Shown: positions 28,136-36,354 of the stretch, in pieces
Position numbering within the stretch: the first letter of the stretch is position 1
Layout of the letters: every line of letters begins with the position of its first letter
Made by a program: the position numbers and the translations under genes
Origin: Gordonia otitidis NBRC 100426
Lineage (GTDB): Bacteria; Actinomycetota; Actinomycetes; Mycobacteriales; Mycobacteriaceae
Assembly: GCF_000248075.1 (NCBI RefSeq)
Contig: NZ_BAFB01000035.1
Coordinates: 1-41,668 of the forward strand
Length of the DNA: 41,668 nt
Direction of reading: 5' to 3'
Notes under the pieces: generated by a model
What the model saw: only the letters and a program-made list of their open reading frames with translations
The model's database searches: none
What the model was told of the DNA's origin: nothing

Positions 28136-29317
28136 TCAGGGCAATGAGATCTTGAGCTTCTCGGCCATCACCCGCACCATGTGCTGGACGCCGATCTCAT
28201 TGCGGCCCAGCACCATGTGGTCGTGCTGGCCACGCCGGACGCCTTCGCCGCACTGCGGCAACATGGTGAAGTCCTCGTCTCTGACTGCTGCGTGCACCTG
28301 CGCGAAGATGCCGTCGTACATCTCTGTTTGCTCTGGGGTTGTCGCGGGGTAGCGGGCCATCCAGCTGTGTCGGACCGTGCAGGTCGTCGCCGAGTCTGCG
28401 GGCAGGATGTCGATGACTTCGACTCCGACCGGGCTATTCGCGAGGATGAGATTGGGATAGACCCAGTAGATGATGCCCATCTGTTGAACGGGGTCCCAGT
28501 TGTCGGCGGGCTCGGTGCCCTCGAGCTGGGTGATCCAGTTGAACGGGAAACCGATTCGGTGATGCACACCGAACTCGTCGTACACATGGGTGTTGGCCAA
28601 CGTGTTCATGCCGATCACGCTGTTGCCGTGGACAAAAGGAAAGTGGTAACCCTCGGCGAACGCCTCCAGCGCCCCTTTCCAGCTCACCTCTGAGGTCAAC
28701 AGTCGCTCGTCGTGATAGCCGAAGGCCTGGTAATTCCACTGTGCCAGTTCGGAGTCCATGGGTCCCAGGTGAGCATCGAGGTCCATCTCGGCTTCGGCTG
28801 TCAGCACGGCCCAGATGAAGCCATGGCGTTCCTCGCTGGGGAGCTCGACGAGTCCGTACTGATCACGGTTCATCGACTCGAATCCCGCTGCCCCCGGGAC
28901 GCCCTTGAGTCTGCCGGTGTTGTCGTACACCCAAGCGTGGTAGGGACAGGTGAACCTGCGCGCATTCCCCGACCCGCATGCAGGCATCGCCCCTCGATGG
29001 CGGCAGTAGTTGAGCAGGACATGTGCCGTGCCCTCGCGATCGCGGGTGATGAGAAGAGAGTCGCCGATCACCGAACGCACGACATAGTCGAAGGGGTTGG
29101 GGATCTGGGCCGTTGCGAGGACGGCGATCGGCACGCGCCGAAGGATGCTCGATTCCTCCAGATCGCGAAGTGTGTCGTCGCTGTAGTAGTCGAGCGGTAC
29201 CCGCAGTATGTCCGGGGCCATGTCGGTGGTCTGAGACAATGCCAGATCGAGTGCGCGGCCGGTCAATTGCCAATCGAGTTGCGTCGGCTGCGTGGCGACA
29301 TCGGGGCTGGTGGTCAT
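28136..29317 (-). CDS. Rieske non-haem iron oxygenase, ring-hydroxylating alpha subunit type
   Basis: The 393-aa oxygenase subunit has a Rieske [2Fe-2S] site NYCRHRGAM…TCPYHAW (Cys105, His107, Cys124, His127) and a catalytic mononuclear iron site EGYHFPFVHGN (His225, His230). The layout is that of aromatic ring-hydroxylating dioxygenase alpha subunits. No beta subunit, ferredoxin or reductase gene is adjacent, so electron transfer partners must come from elsewhere. The start is ATG 29317, with GGAGG nine bases upstream. The substrate is unknown; the region has a second Rieske enzyme and a reductase-like gene, hinting at degradation of a cyclic compound. Confidence 0.88.
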   Translation of the reverse strand: MTTSPDVATQPTQLDWQLTGRALDLALSQTTDMAPDILRVPLDYYSDDTLRDLEESSILRRVPIAVLATAQIPNPFDYVVRSVIGDSLLITRDREGTAHVLLNYCRHRGAMPACGSGNARRFTCPYHAWVYDNTGRLKGVPGAAGFESMNRDQYGLVELPSEERHGFIWAVLTAEAEMDLDAHLGPMDSELAQWNYQAFGYHDERLLTSEVSWKGALEAFAEGYHFPFVHGNSVIGMNTLANTHVYDEFGVHHRIGFPFNWITQLEGTEPADNWDPVQQMGIIYWVYPNLILANSPVGVEVIDILPADSATTCTVRHSWMARYPATTPEQTEMYDGIFAQVHAAVRDEDFTMLPQCGEGVRRGQHDHMVLGRNEIGVQHMVRVMAEKLKISLP

Positions 29318-29422
29318 CGGGTGAATCCTCCTCGGAGGTTGTCTGATGATGACCATACGCCGATGTGGGTTAGTGTCTAGTCATGTTCGGCAAGTTCTCC
29401 GGCGTTGTCGTAGGCGAGCGTC

Positions 29423-30289
29423 ATGGCGGTTGATTGGACGCGATTCGCAGAATTCGTGCGTGACGAAATCGTCGACGCTGTCGAGAATTTCGTCGCGGAC
29501 GAGCCGGGGTGTCGTCCACAGCGCGCGGCGATTCACGACCTTCACACCGACGGGCTGGTGATCCTGTTTCCGACGATAGCAGTGGCCAAACCCGGCGAGG
29601 ACGTGTGGTCGCCGGATGAGTGGGCATCGCAACGTGATTCGACGCGGAAGGCCGATCGGTGGGCGGCGCGGCTGACTGCCCACGCGGGCTCGGGCTGGGC
29701 GGGCTGGCCAGATGTCATCCACGGCTTTCGCGAGGGCATCGCTTCGGGATGTCGTGCCGCGAGTGCCGAACTGATCGAATCGGACCTTGTCGCAGAGGAA
29801 TTCGTCGCGGTGGCGCTGGGCGACGACGAGCTCGTCGCCGCATGCCTGACGCCCGCCCGCCTGGACAGAGAGTTTCCGGCGGTGGCGGCTCGTCGGCACG
29901 GTTCCACGCGGATCGGCGCGATCGAGCCCGCCCGAGGCGGTAGGGTCGTCGCGCAGCAGGACGTCACCGTCGGGGTGGACACGGAACCGGTGTCGTTTTC
30001 GATGCTGGATTCGATCGATCTGGCGTCGTTCACCGACAGTGAAGCGCTCGCCGCGATCGCCGGGCCATACCTCGGTACGCGAAAGAACGGGCGACTGACA
30101 TATCAGCCCCTGGAGCGGATTCTCTTCGAGCGCCCGAGACTTCACGATCGACTGATGAGCCGACTGACACCCGCCGAGATGTATCCGATCGACGCCGACG
30201 ATCTGCCTGTGGCGGTTGCTGCGCTGTCGTCGGGCTGGCCGTTCATTCGGAGACACGCGGCCATCGTTCTCCTGAGTGCGCACCTGTGA
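29423..30289 (+). CDS. Unknown protein, 288 aa
   Basis: I do not recognise this protein. It is soluble, with no signal peptide or membrane segment, acidic overall and rich in Ala/Asp. Notable stretches are the helix RFAEFVRDEIVDAVENFVAD at the start, a Trp-rich middle (DEWASQ, DRWAAR, GWAGWPDVIHGF) and an Arg-rich C-terminus. It stands alone between two reverse-strand oxygenase genes, divergent from the first (105 bp between starts) and convergent with the dehydrogenase-like gene (61 bp between stops). Codon usage looks like its neighbours. The start is ATG 29423 behind AGGCGAG. Confidence 0.7.
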   Translation: MAVDWTRFAEFVRDEIVDAVENFVADEPGCRPQRAAIHDLHTDGLVILFPTIAVAKPGEDVWSPDEWASQRDSTRKADRWAARLTAHAGSGWAGWPDVIHGFREGIASGCRAASAELIESDLVAEEFVAVALGDDELVAACLTPARLDREFPAVAARRHGSTRIGAIEPARGGRVVAQQDVTVGVDTEPVSFSMLDSIDLASFTDSEALAAIAGPYLGTRKNGRLTYQPLERILFERPRLHDRLMSRLTPAEMYPIDADDLPVAVAALSSGWPFIRRHAAIVLLSAHL

Positions 30290-30350
30290 CGCCATTTGGT
30301 GAACGTCGACGCGCTGCAGAGGTGGATGGCCGCGTGCGAGGCCGGAGTGC

Positions 30351-31436
30351 TCAGATCTTGAAACTCCCCGCAAACGCGCGCAGGGGCAGATCGTTGCTCG
30401 TGATGATGCCGGGCCGCGCCTCGACCACAGACCGAATCGAGTTCAGAGCGGGTAGCCCGGTCACGGTCATTCCGATGGAGGCGAAGTTCTCGGGTTTGGA
30501 CAGGTCCATGTCCGCCCTGGGGAAGATCATGTGTTTGCTGTAGATGCTCGGGTCGCCGGTGATCTGAGTGATGTAACAGGCCTTGATATCCCACGCCGGA
30601 TCGGTGTGCGGGGTCATTTGCCATTCGAGGTGGGTCTCGACGCGCGGCACCCCGTCGACCATCCCCTGATACTTGATGTAGTTGGCACCGAGAGATCCCT
30701 TGGGTAGGAAGTACCACCCGAGATCGACGTCCTTGGTACATGCGCCGAGTTCGTAAGAGTACTTCACCTCGTCGAGCTCCAGACCGAATGCGTCGGCCAT
30801 GAGATACACCGAGTCGGCGAACACCGCGGTGTACTTGTACAGCGAATCGGGGATTGACGGGTCATCGACGGGTAATCCGTAGCCCACTGCTTTCCAGGTG
30901 TCCACAGAGTGGTGGCATGAGACGTCCACCGACTCGGTGACGGTGACGTTCTCGATCTCGGCGACATCGGCGCTGTGCACGATACCGAGGATCTGGCAGA
31001 GTCCGGGATTCATGCCCGTGCCGTAGAACGTGGAACCTCCGCGTTGGCACGCAGCCTCGATGACCTCGCTGACCTTGCGTCCGGAAGGGTGCTGCCAGTT
31101 GGTGTCTCGGTGATACCCGGTGATCCAGTCGGCGGTGGTCACGACGTTGATTCCTGCCTCGAGTACCTTCTCGTAGAGGTCCTCGTCGGGGAAGACGCCG
31201 TGGAATGTGAGCACGTCGGGCTTTGCCGCGATGATCTCCTCCACCGTACCGGCGGCCGTCACGCCGAGCGGTGGTAGCCCGACGATCTCGCCCGCGTCGC
31301 GGCCGACTTTGTCGGCCGTGTAACAGTGCAATCCAACGAGTTCGAGGTCGGGATGGTTCTGGATTCTTCCGATCATCTCTGTTCCCAAATTACCTGTGGC
31401 GACCTGGAATACGCGGATGGCGGGGGAGGTACTCAT
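30351..31436 (-). CDS. Dihydrodipicolinate-reductase-like NAD(P)-dependent dehydrogenase
   Basis: The 361-aa protein has an N-terminal Rossmann domain (IRVFQVATGNLGTEMIGRIQ) and a large C-terminal domain like dihydrodipicolinate reductase-related amine or diaminopentanoate dehydrogenases. It is longer than true DapB (about 250 aa) and lacks its usual HHxxKxDAPSG signature, so it is not the lysine-pathway enzyme. Such proteins are often found beside oxygenases in actinobacterial catabolic clusters. The start is ATG 31436 with AAAGGA six bases upstream. The KshA-like Rieske gene ends 28 bp before this start on the same strand, so the two are very probably one operon. Confidence 0.78.
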   Translation of the reverse strand: MSTSPAIRVFQVATGNLGTEMIGRIQNHPDLELVGLHCYTADKVGRDAGEIVGLPPLGVTAAGTVEEIIAAKPDVLTFHGVFPDEDLYEKVLEAGINVVTTADWITGYHRDTNWQHPSGRKVSEVIEAACQRGGSTFYGTGMNPGLCQILGIVHSADVAEIENVTVTESVDVSCHHSVDTWKAVGYGLPVDDPSIPDSLYKYTAVFADSVYLMADAFGLELDEVKYSYELGACTKDVDLGWYFLPKGSLGANYIKYQGMVDGVPRVETHLEWQMTPHTDPAWDIKACYITQITGDPSIYSKHMIFPRADMDLSKPENFASIGMTVTGLPALNSIRSVVEARPGIITSNDLPLRAFAGSFKI

Positions 31437-31464
31437 GGATGGTCCTTTCGTGTGGACGTAGTGC

Positions 31465-32538
31465 TCAGGCGGTTGCGGCAATGGCCGAGGGATGCAGCGG
31501 AACGATCGCGCCGCTTTCAGGCCGGGCGGGATCCCGGCCGTACGAGGAATCGCCCCCGGGATAGAACTGCACTGCCCAGTTGCGTAATGCGGTGAAACCC
31601 TTGAACTCTCGTTGAGAAAGTGCGGGCGGGTCGGAATAGCGTTGGTGCGACCAGATCTCGACGTCGTTGTCGAACTGCTCGACGACGAGGTCGGTCATCA
31701 CCTTGCCGTACTTGGTCAGTTCGGTGGCCTGTTCCTCACCCGGCTTCTTGCCGATCCAGACGGTGAAGCGTACGTCGCAGGTGGATTCGTCGACCGGCGT
31801 CACCGCAGGCATCGTCCGGTTCTCGACCATGCCCCATGACTTCGTGATCGAACAACCCAGTCCAGCGTTGACGGAATAAACGCCGCTGGAGGCTGTTTCG
31901 AGTGTGACGCCCTCTTCGAAAGCGATGGTGAAGTCGACATAGGAGACGGGGCCGTCGAAATCGTGCCGCGTGAACTCGGGCATGAACGGTGTCTGGTGTA
32001 CGAACTTGAAGTGCGCGAAGTCGACACCGTTCTCCATGATGTACTGCGGATGGAGCTCGCGTTGCTTGTGGAACAACGTGCCGCCGGGGATCGGAGGGTA
32101 ATAGTTGTCGGCGTCGCTCGGGTCGTCGCCGAAGGCTGTGAACATGTCGGGTACTTCGAAGTACGGCGGACGGGAATCGACGTCGAACCAGATCCAAACC
32201 GCATGGTTGCGCTCGACGACGGGGTAGCTGCGAATGCGCCTGCCCTTGTTGGGGCGCTTCTCGTACGGGATGCAGACATTGCGTCCCTGTTCGTTCCACT
32301 GCCATCCGTGGAACGGGCACACCAGATTCTCGCCCTCGACCCGACCGCCGTATCCGAGATGCGCGCCGAGGTGCTCGCAGTAGGCGTCGAACACCGACAA
32401 TCTCCCCGACGCTGCGCGCCACGCGACCATGTCACGTGAGAAGTACTTCATGGTGTGGACGTCGCCGATCGCGATCTCGTTCGACCAGGCGACCTGATAC
32501 CAGCCGGTCGGTTCCATCGACAACGGGGTCTGTGCCAT
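31465..32538 (-). CDS. Rieske oxygenase, KshA-like
   Basis: The 357-aa terminal oxygenase has a Rieske centre YCEHLGAHLG…LVCPFHGWQW (Cys54, His56, Cys74, His77) and a catalytic motif ENGVDFAHFKFVHQ (His176, His181) close to that of 3-ketosteroid 9-alpha-hydroxylase KshA. Steroid or other polycyclic substrates are therefore plausible, but the key pocket residues cannot be judged here. KshB-type reductase is absent locally. No Shine–Dalgarno is seen; a −10-like TACGGT ends seven bases before the ATG, so the mRNA is probably leaderless. It is divergent from a TetR gene across a 10-bp inverted repeat, and followed by the dehydrogenase-like gene. Confidence 0.85.
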   Translation of the reverse strand: MAQTPLSMEPTGWYQVAWSNEIAIGDVHTMKYFSRDMVAWRAASGRLSVFDAYCEHLGAHLGYGGRVEGENLVCPFHGWQWNEQGRNVCIPYEKRPNKGRRIRSYPVVERNHAVWIWFDVDSRPPYFEVPDMFTAFGDDPSDADNYYPPIPGGTLFHKQRELHPQYIMENGVDFAHFKFVHQTPFMPEFTRHDFDGPVSYVDFTIAFEEGVTLETASSGVYSVNAGLGCSITKSWGMVENRTMPAVTPVDESTCDVRFTVWIGKKPGEEQATELTKYGKVMTDLVVEQFDNDVEIWSHQRYSDPPALSQREFKGFTALRNWAVQFYPGGDSSYGRDPARPESGAIVPLHPSAIAATA

Positions 32539-32545
32539 GTGCAAA

Positions 32546-32574
32546 ACCGTAGAACCCTCTGTGAAAGAATGCAA
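32546..32574 (-). promoter_or_regulatory. Promoter of the KshA-like gene
   Basis: On the reverse strand, TTGCAT (32569–32574) and TACGGT (32546–32551) are 17 bp apart. Seven bases lie between the −10 box and the ATG, the leaderless spacing. The inverted repeat at 32551–32583 covers the spacer and the −35 box, so a bound repressor would block polymerase. Confidence 0.5.
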
Positions 32575-32583
32575 GAGGGTTCT
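32551..32583. promoter_or_regulatory. TetR operator candidate between the KshA-like and TetR genes
   Basis: AGAACCCTCT (32551–32560) and AGAGGGTTCT (32574–32583) form a perfect 10-bp inverted repeat with a 13-bp spacer in the divergent gap. It is the only strong dyad there and overlaps the oxygenase promoter. Confidence 0.65.
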
Positions 32584-32618
32584 GTGTAAATATCGCCGGG
32601 CGGTTAAACTCGGTCAGC

Positions 32619-33245
32619 ATGAGCGAGGCGACGACCACCCCCCGACGCGCGAACAAGCGCGGTCAGGCGACGCGCGACAGCATGATCCGGGCCGCCATCG
32701 CGGCGCTGGCGACAGGTGATCCGACCGCTGTGTCGGGCAACCGCATCGCCCGCGAGATCGGCGCCACCTGGGGTGTGGTCAAGTATCAGTTCGGCGATAT
32801 CGACGGTCTGTGGGCGGCGGTTCTTCGGCACACGGCGGACGAACGCGGCGATCTGCCGGCGAACGTCAAACCCGGTGGCACATTGGAGGAGAGGGTGTCG
32901 GCCCTCATCGACGCAATGTTCTACGGACTGACGACGCCCGAGGCACGCGCGATAGAGACACTACGCGCGGCCCTACCGCGCGAGCACGCCGAACTCGAGC
33001 GCGAATTCCCGCTCACCGCAGCAGAATTGGCATCGTGGAAACCGAGTTGGGATGCAGCGTGCGAACGTGCTTTCGCCGATCTCGACCTCGACCCGCAGAA
33101 GGTTCGCCAGATGGCAGCCCTCATCCCGGGAGCGATGCGTGGACTCATCTCCGAGCACACGTTGGGCACATACGGCAACCTTGACGACGCCCGTGCGGGA
33201 ATGGTGGGTGCCATCGTCGCCTATCTGTCTACAGTGACCCGGTGA
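32619..33245 (+). CDS. TetR-family regulator
   Basis: The 208-aa TetR protein has a basic N-terminus (RRANKRGQATRDSMIRAAIA) and a helix-turn-helix SGNRIAREIGATWGVVKYQF, followed by an all-helical ligand domain with the segment AIETLRAALPREHAELEREF. The start is ATG 32619. The divergent KshA-like oxygenase is the obvious target through the dyad at 32551–32583. Its stop overlaps the GTG of the next gene (GTGA), so the secreted protein downstream is translationally coupled to it. Confidence 0.88.
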   Translation: MSEATTTPRRANKRGQATRDSMIRAAIAALATGDPTAVSGNRIAREIGATWGVVKYQFGDIDGLWAAVLRHTADERGDLPANVKPGGTLEERVSALIDAMFYGLTTPEARAIETLRAALPREHAELEREFPLTAAELASWKPSWDAACERAFADLDLDPQKVRQMAALIPGAMRGLISEHTLGTYGNLDDARAGMVGAIVAYLSTVTR

Positions 33246-34699
33246 CATTGCTGCGTCGTCGGTGGACTGCTGTTCTCATCGGCCTGCTCGTTGCCTCGGT
33301 ATGCGTGGTTTCGGTGTCCACCGGAATCGCGCTCGCGGCTCCCCGGCCGAGTGGTTCGGCGGCACCGGCTCCCGGCCCGACGATGGGCCTCGGTCCCGTC
33401 GGGACGTCGCTGATGCACGGCGATCTCTGGTCGTCGGACTCGACGCCGTTCGCCGGGCCCGGGGTGAGCGCGCACGTCGCCGCGTCGTCGGTGCCGGGCG
33501 GCGCATGTGCGGCCACATTCATCGGCGGTGACGGGTTTCCGGTGTCGCTGTGTACCCAGTACGTCGGTACGGCTCCGCTCAGCGTCGCGGTGGCGACGGT
33601 GACCCTCTTCGACCCGAAGACCGCGGCCCCCATCGCCCGTAGGCAGCTGACCAAGGGTGGACTTCTCGGTGGTGTGTACGGGTATCTGGACGACCGGGAC
33701 AGGGTCGTCGTCGCCGACGGTTCCGGTGCGATTCTGCGAGTGGCACACAGACATTCGTCGCAAGGGTGGCAACTGTATGTCGACGACCGTATCGATCTGG
33801 CAGCTCATGTGCCTGCGGGAGATTCGGTCACGGCTCTCGCCCCCGACTTCGCCGGCCGAACGTGGTTCGTGACCACACACGGTGTCGTGGGAACGGTCGA
33901 TGACGCTCGGCGCGTTCGATCGATGCACTTGCCGGCGGGTGAAGATCTCGGTAACGGTTTGTCGGTACGTGCGACAGGGGTGTCGGTGATATCGACACAC
34001 GCACTGTACGAGATGCGTGCCGCTGCCGACGGAACGCCAGAAGTGTTGTGGCGCCGAGAATACGACCGCGGCCCGGCACGCAGGCCCGGCCAGCTGACCT
34101 GGGGATCCGGAACGACGCCCACCTACTTCGGACCGGGTGGCGACGGATGGGTCGCGATCGTCGACAACGCCTCCCGACCACAATTGATCGTCTACGACAG
34201 CAACAACGGCGAAACAGTCTGCCGCATCCCCGCATTCGGCTCGTCGGGTCAGGGCACAGAGAACTCGCCGATGGCGTGGGGGAACTCGCTCATCATCCCG
34301 AGCACATACGGCTACCAGTACCCACCCATGGCCGTGACCGGGGCGAGCATTCCCGGGGACGCACCGTTCGTCGGCGGATCGACTCGCATCGACGTCACGG
34401 CCGCCGGCTGCCGTCGGGTGTGGGAGAACGGAGACCGGCTGGCGTCGCTGCCCCGGCTCTCACGAGCCGACGGACTCATCCACGGTCTCGGCTACGGGCC
34501 GTACCGTCCCGGTGCGATCCAACAGGTCGGGCCGATCGACTACATCGCCACCGACTTCGCGACCGGCGCCCGTGTGCGGACCCTGCACGTCGGAGAAGGT
34601 CCGGTCGACGAGCCGCTCGAATTGACGGGAACCATTGGTCCCGACGGCGCTCTCTGGCAGGCCACGGCGACACGGATGATCAAAGTCGCACCGCGCTGA
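33242..34699 (+). CDS. Secreted protein, probable beta-propeller
   Basis: The 485-aa exported protein starts with a signal peptide (LLRRRW, hydrophobic core, cleavage near ALAAP) and a Pro/Ala/Gly linker. The rest is a series of beta-strand-rich segments with propeller-like blocks, for example GYLDDRDRVVVADGSGAILR, DFAGRTWFVTTHGVVGTVDD, GGDGWVAIVDNASRPQLIVY and a final GPDGALWQATATRMIKV, typical of six- or seven-bladed propellers. Four cysteines could pair. I do not recognise a named family. The GTG start overlaps the TetR stop by four bases. Its link to the oxygenase cluster is positional only. Confidence 0.7.
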   Translation: MTLLRRRWTAVLIGLLVASVCVVSVSTGIALAAPRPSGSAAPAPGPTMGLGPVGTSLMHGDLWSSDSTPFAGPGVSAHVAASSVPGGACAATFIGGDGFPVSLCTQYVGTAPLSVAVATVTLFDPKTAAPIARRQLTKGGLLGGVYGYLDDRDRVVVADGSGAILRVAHRHSSQGWQLYVDDRIDLAAHVPAGDSVTALAPDFAGRTWFVTTHGVVGTVDDARRVRSMHLPAGEDLGNGLSVRATGVSVISTHALYEMRAAADGTPEVLWRREYDRGPARRPGQLTWGSGTTPTYFGPGGDGWVAIVDNASRPQLIVYDSNNGETVCRIPAFGSSGQGTENSPMAWGNSLIIPSTYGYQYPPMAVTGASIPGDAPFVGGSTRIDVTAAGCRRVWENGDRLASLPRLSRADGLIHGLGYGPYRPGAIQQVGPIDYIATDFATGARVRTLHVGEGPVDEPLELTGTIGPDGALWQATATRMIKVAPR

Positions 34700-35237
34700 G
34701 GTGCGAGGCGTGGCTCCGGAACACGTGTGTGCGGGCCGCGTCGTGGTGGTGGACCGATTCGGGGATCTGCCGGGCGCGGCGCGGGTGTGCGGGAACTAGG
34801 GGAAGGGTTCGTTCCGCGGGTTTTGTCACTTTCCGTGGGTTGTTTCGCGGGGAAGGGGCGGGAACTGGGGGAAGAGTTGTTTCCGCGGGTTGTGTCGCTT
34901 TCCGCGGGTTGTTTCGCGGGGAAGGGGCGGGAACTGGGGGAAGGGTTGTTTCCGCGGGTTTTGTCGGGGCGCGGGGCTGCGTTGACTGCCTGGCTGCGCG
35001 GGTGCTGGAAGGGGTCTTTCCGCGGGTTGTGTCGCTTTCCGTGGGTTGTTTCGCGGGGAAGGGGCAGGAACTAGGGGAAGAGTTGTTTCCGCGGGTTTTG
35101 TCGGGGCGCGGGGCTGCGTCGACCGCCCCGCGGCGCGGGACCGGCTTCGCAGCGGTCACCGCGCCGCGATCCCGTCGTCTGACGGCGGGGCGCGGATCTC
35201 AGGATCGCGCTGTGCCGGCAGTGCGACAATCGTGACC
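34700..35237. repeat. 69-bp tandem repeat field
   Basis: Units beginning GGGAACTRGGGGAAG start at 34791, 34860 and 34929, exactly 69 bp apart, with a further partial copy at about 35027–35090. A GCGGGTTTTGTCGGGGCGCG block recurs at 34954 and 35091, offset 137 bp. Each unit carries the core TTTTGTnnCnTTCCG…GTTGTTTCnCGGGGA that also occurs twice in the 18.9–19.6 kb field. The region lies between two forward genes and has open frames only as a by-product of the repeat; there is no start with a ribosome-binding site. The flanks (34700–34790 and 35120–35237) show nothing recognisable. Confidence 0.85.
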
Positions 35238-35888
35238 ATGACCGACCCCGACGACCCAGATCGCGTACCAACCCAGGCTGAGCTCGACGCCGAGGACCTG
35301 GCAGCGATCGAGCGTCGATCGAAGGACAAGGACGAGGCGATGCTCTACCCCTCGCGGCCGGTCGATCCCGGTCCGCCGCCGCGCGCGTTGACGGTCCATG
35401 CGCGCGTCGCGTTCTGGGGCGCGGCCGTCGCAGCGATGGTCTCGTTCGTCTACGGCCTCGTCAATATCGGCACGATCGAGGGCTTACTTCGCGATCGGTT
35501 GCGAGAGGGCGTCGCGAGCGACCCACGCAACGCGGCGCCCGCCGATCGCATCGACTCGCTGGCGAACTTCTTCCCGGTGTTCATGTTGGTCATGATCGTC
35601 GTGTTCCTCGTCGTCGAGTACGCACTGCTCGTCGGAGCGGCGAGTCACCACAGCCGCAACTGCCGGAACTTCTACCTCGCGGCCGTCGTCGTGAATCTGC
35701 TCTGCATCCCCAGCGGCATCGACCTTCTGTTCCGTTACCCCGATCTGTGGTCGGCGATGCCGATCATCGGGTGGTTGCAGTTCGCCCTGTTGGTGGTCTC
35801 TGCGCTGTGCACGATCCAGAAGTCCGTCAATCGGTGGCTGCCACAATCGACGCGGATGCGACCGACCAGGATGCTGCGGGGTAGCTGA
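35238..35888 (+). CDS. Membrane protein, unknown function (216 aa)
   Basis: An acidic N-terminus of about 50 residues (DPDDPDRVPTQAELDAEDLA) is followed by four predicted transmembrane helices: FWGAAVAAMVSFVYGLVNIG, FFPVFMLVMIVVFLVVEYAL, NFYLAAVVVNLLCIPSGIDL and IIGWLQFALLVVSALCTIQK. A loop of about 35 residues separates helices 1 and 2. Proteins of this form are common in Gordonia-like genomes and unnamed. The ATG at 35238 is chosen because upstream sequence is repeat. It converges on a small membrane protein gene, with a hairpin between. Confidence 0.75.
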   Translation: MTDPDDPDRVPTQAELDAEDLAAIERRSKDKDEAMLYPSRPVDPGPPPRALTVHARVAFWGAAVAAMVSFVYGLVNIGTIEGLLRDRLREGVASDPRNAAPADRIDSLANFFPVFMLVMIVVFLVVEYALLVGAASHHSRNCRNFYLAAVVVNLLCIPSGIDLLFRYPDLWSAMPIIGWLQFALLVVSALCTIQKSVNRWLPQSTRMRPTRMLRGS

Positions 35889-35917
35889 GGGGGTTCCCGA
35901 CCCGGGCGGCGGAATCG

Positions 35918-35936
35918 GCCCGCTCAACCAGCGGGC
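35918..35936. terminator. Short terminator hairpin
   Basis: GCCCGCT (35918–35924), loop CAACC, and AGCGGGC (35930–35936) make a perfect 7-bp hairpin between the convergent genes ending at 35888 and 35943. There is no T-tract on either side. Confidence 0.55.
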
Positions 35937-35942
35937 ACGAAC

Positions 35943-36143
35943 TCACCCAGCGAAGAACAGCGAACCGAACGTCACCGCGGTGCTCGCTGCGAGAAGCCCG
36001 ACGATCACCGCTCCGGACCTGGCCGACGCGATCAGTGGAGCCGCCTCGGGTGTTTCGGCGGTTGTCGTCGTTCCGGCGAGCGGCTGGTCCTGAGATGGGC
36101 CGGGGGCGCTGCCAGGGTGAACGTCCGTGGTGACCACCGACAT
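35943..36143 (-). CDS. Small single-pass membrane protein (66 aa)
   Basis: The ATG at 36143 has a strong GAGGAGA ribosome-binding site five bases upstream, which makes this short frame credible; the upstream extension of the same frame is rejected. About 40 residues rich in Thr, Pro and Gly are followed by one hydrophobic helix (GAVIVGLLAASTAVTFGSLF) at the C-terminus. I do not recognise the family. It is divergent from the EAL/DICT gene, with 211 bp between starts. Confidence 0.6.
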   Translation of the reverse strand: MSVVTTDVHPGSAPGPSQDQPLAGTTTTAETPEAAPLIASARSGAVIVGLLAASTAVTFGSLFFAG

Positions 36144-36286
36144 GAGCGTCTCCTCACTCCAGATGTCGTCACGAAACGGCTGCCATGACGCTCTGTGGTC
36201 GACAGTAGGTCTCAGCGCACATCGCTGACCAGCGCGAAAGAGTTCTGATACCTCAACAGCAACCCTTGGTAACGAACCGATCACAA

Positions 36287-36300
36287 GGTCCCCGGGGACC
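36287..36300. promoter_or_regulatory. Perfect 14-bp palindrome in a divergent gap
   Basis: GGTCCCCGGGGACC is a perfect palindrome between the small membrane protein (start 36143) and the EAL/DICT gene (start 36355). It could be an operator for either gene, or a hairpin in the 5' leader of the latter. Confidence 0.4.
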
Positions 36301-36354
36301 CTGTACAAGCCACTGACTTTCGCATATCTCGTAAATGGATGGTTAGCTAAGAAG

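Noticed and set aside
30351..31436. True dapB (lysine pathway)
   Set aside because: The protein is about 100 residues too long and lacks the HHxxKxDAPSG signature; the context is catabolic.
34727..35235. Forward frames with repeated FRGLFRGEGAGTGGR-type peptides
   Set aside because: 69 is a multiple of three, so a tandem repeat is open in several frames at once; no start signal, and the same core in the 31-bp field is frame-breaking.
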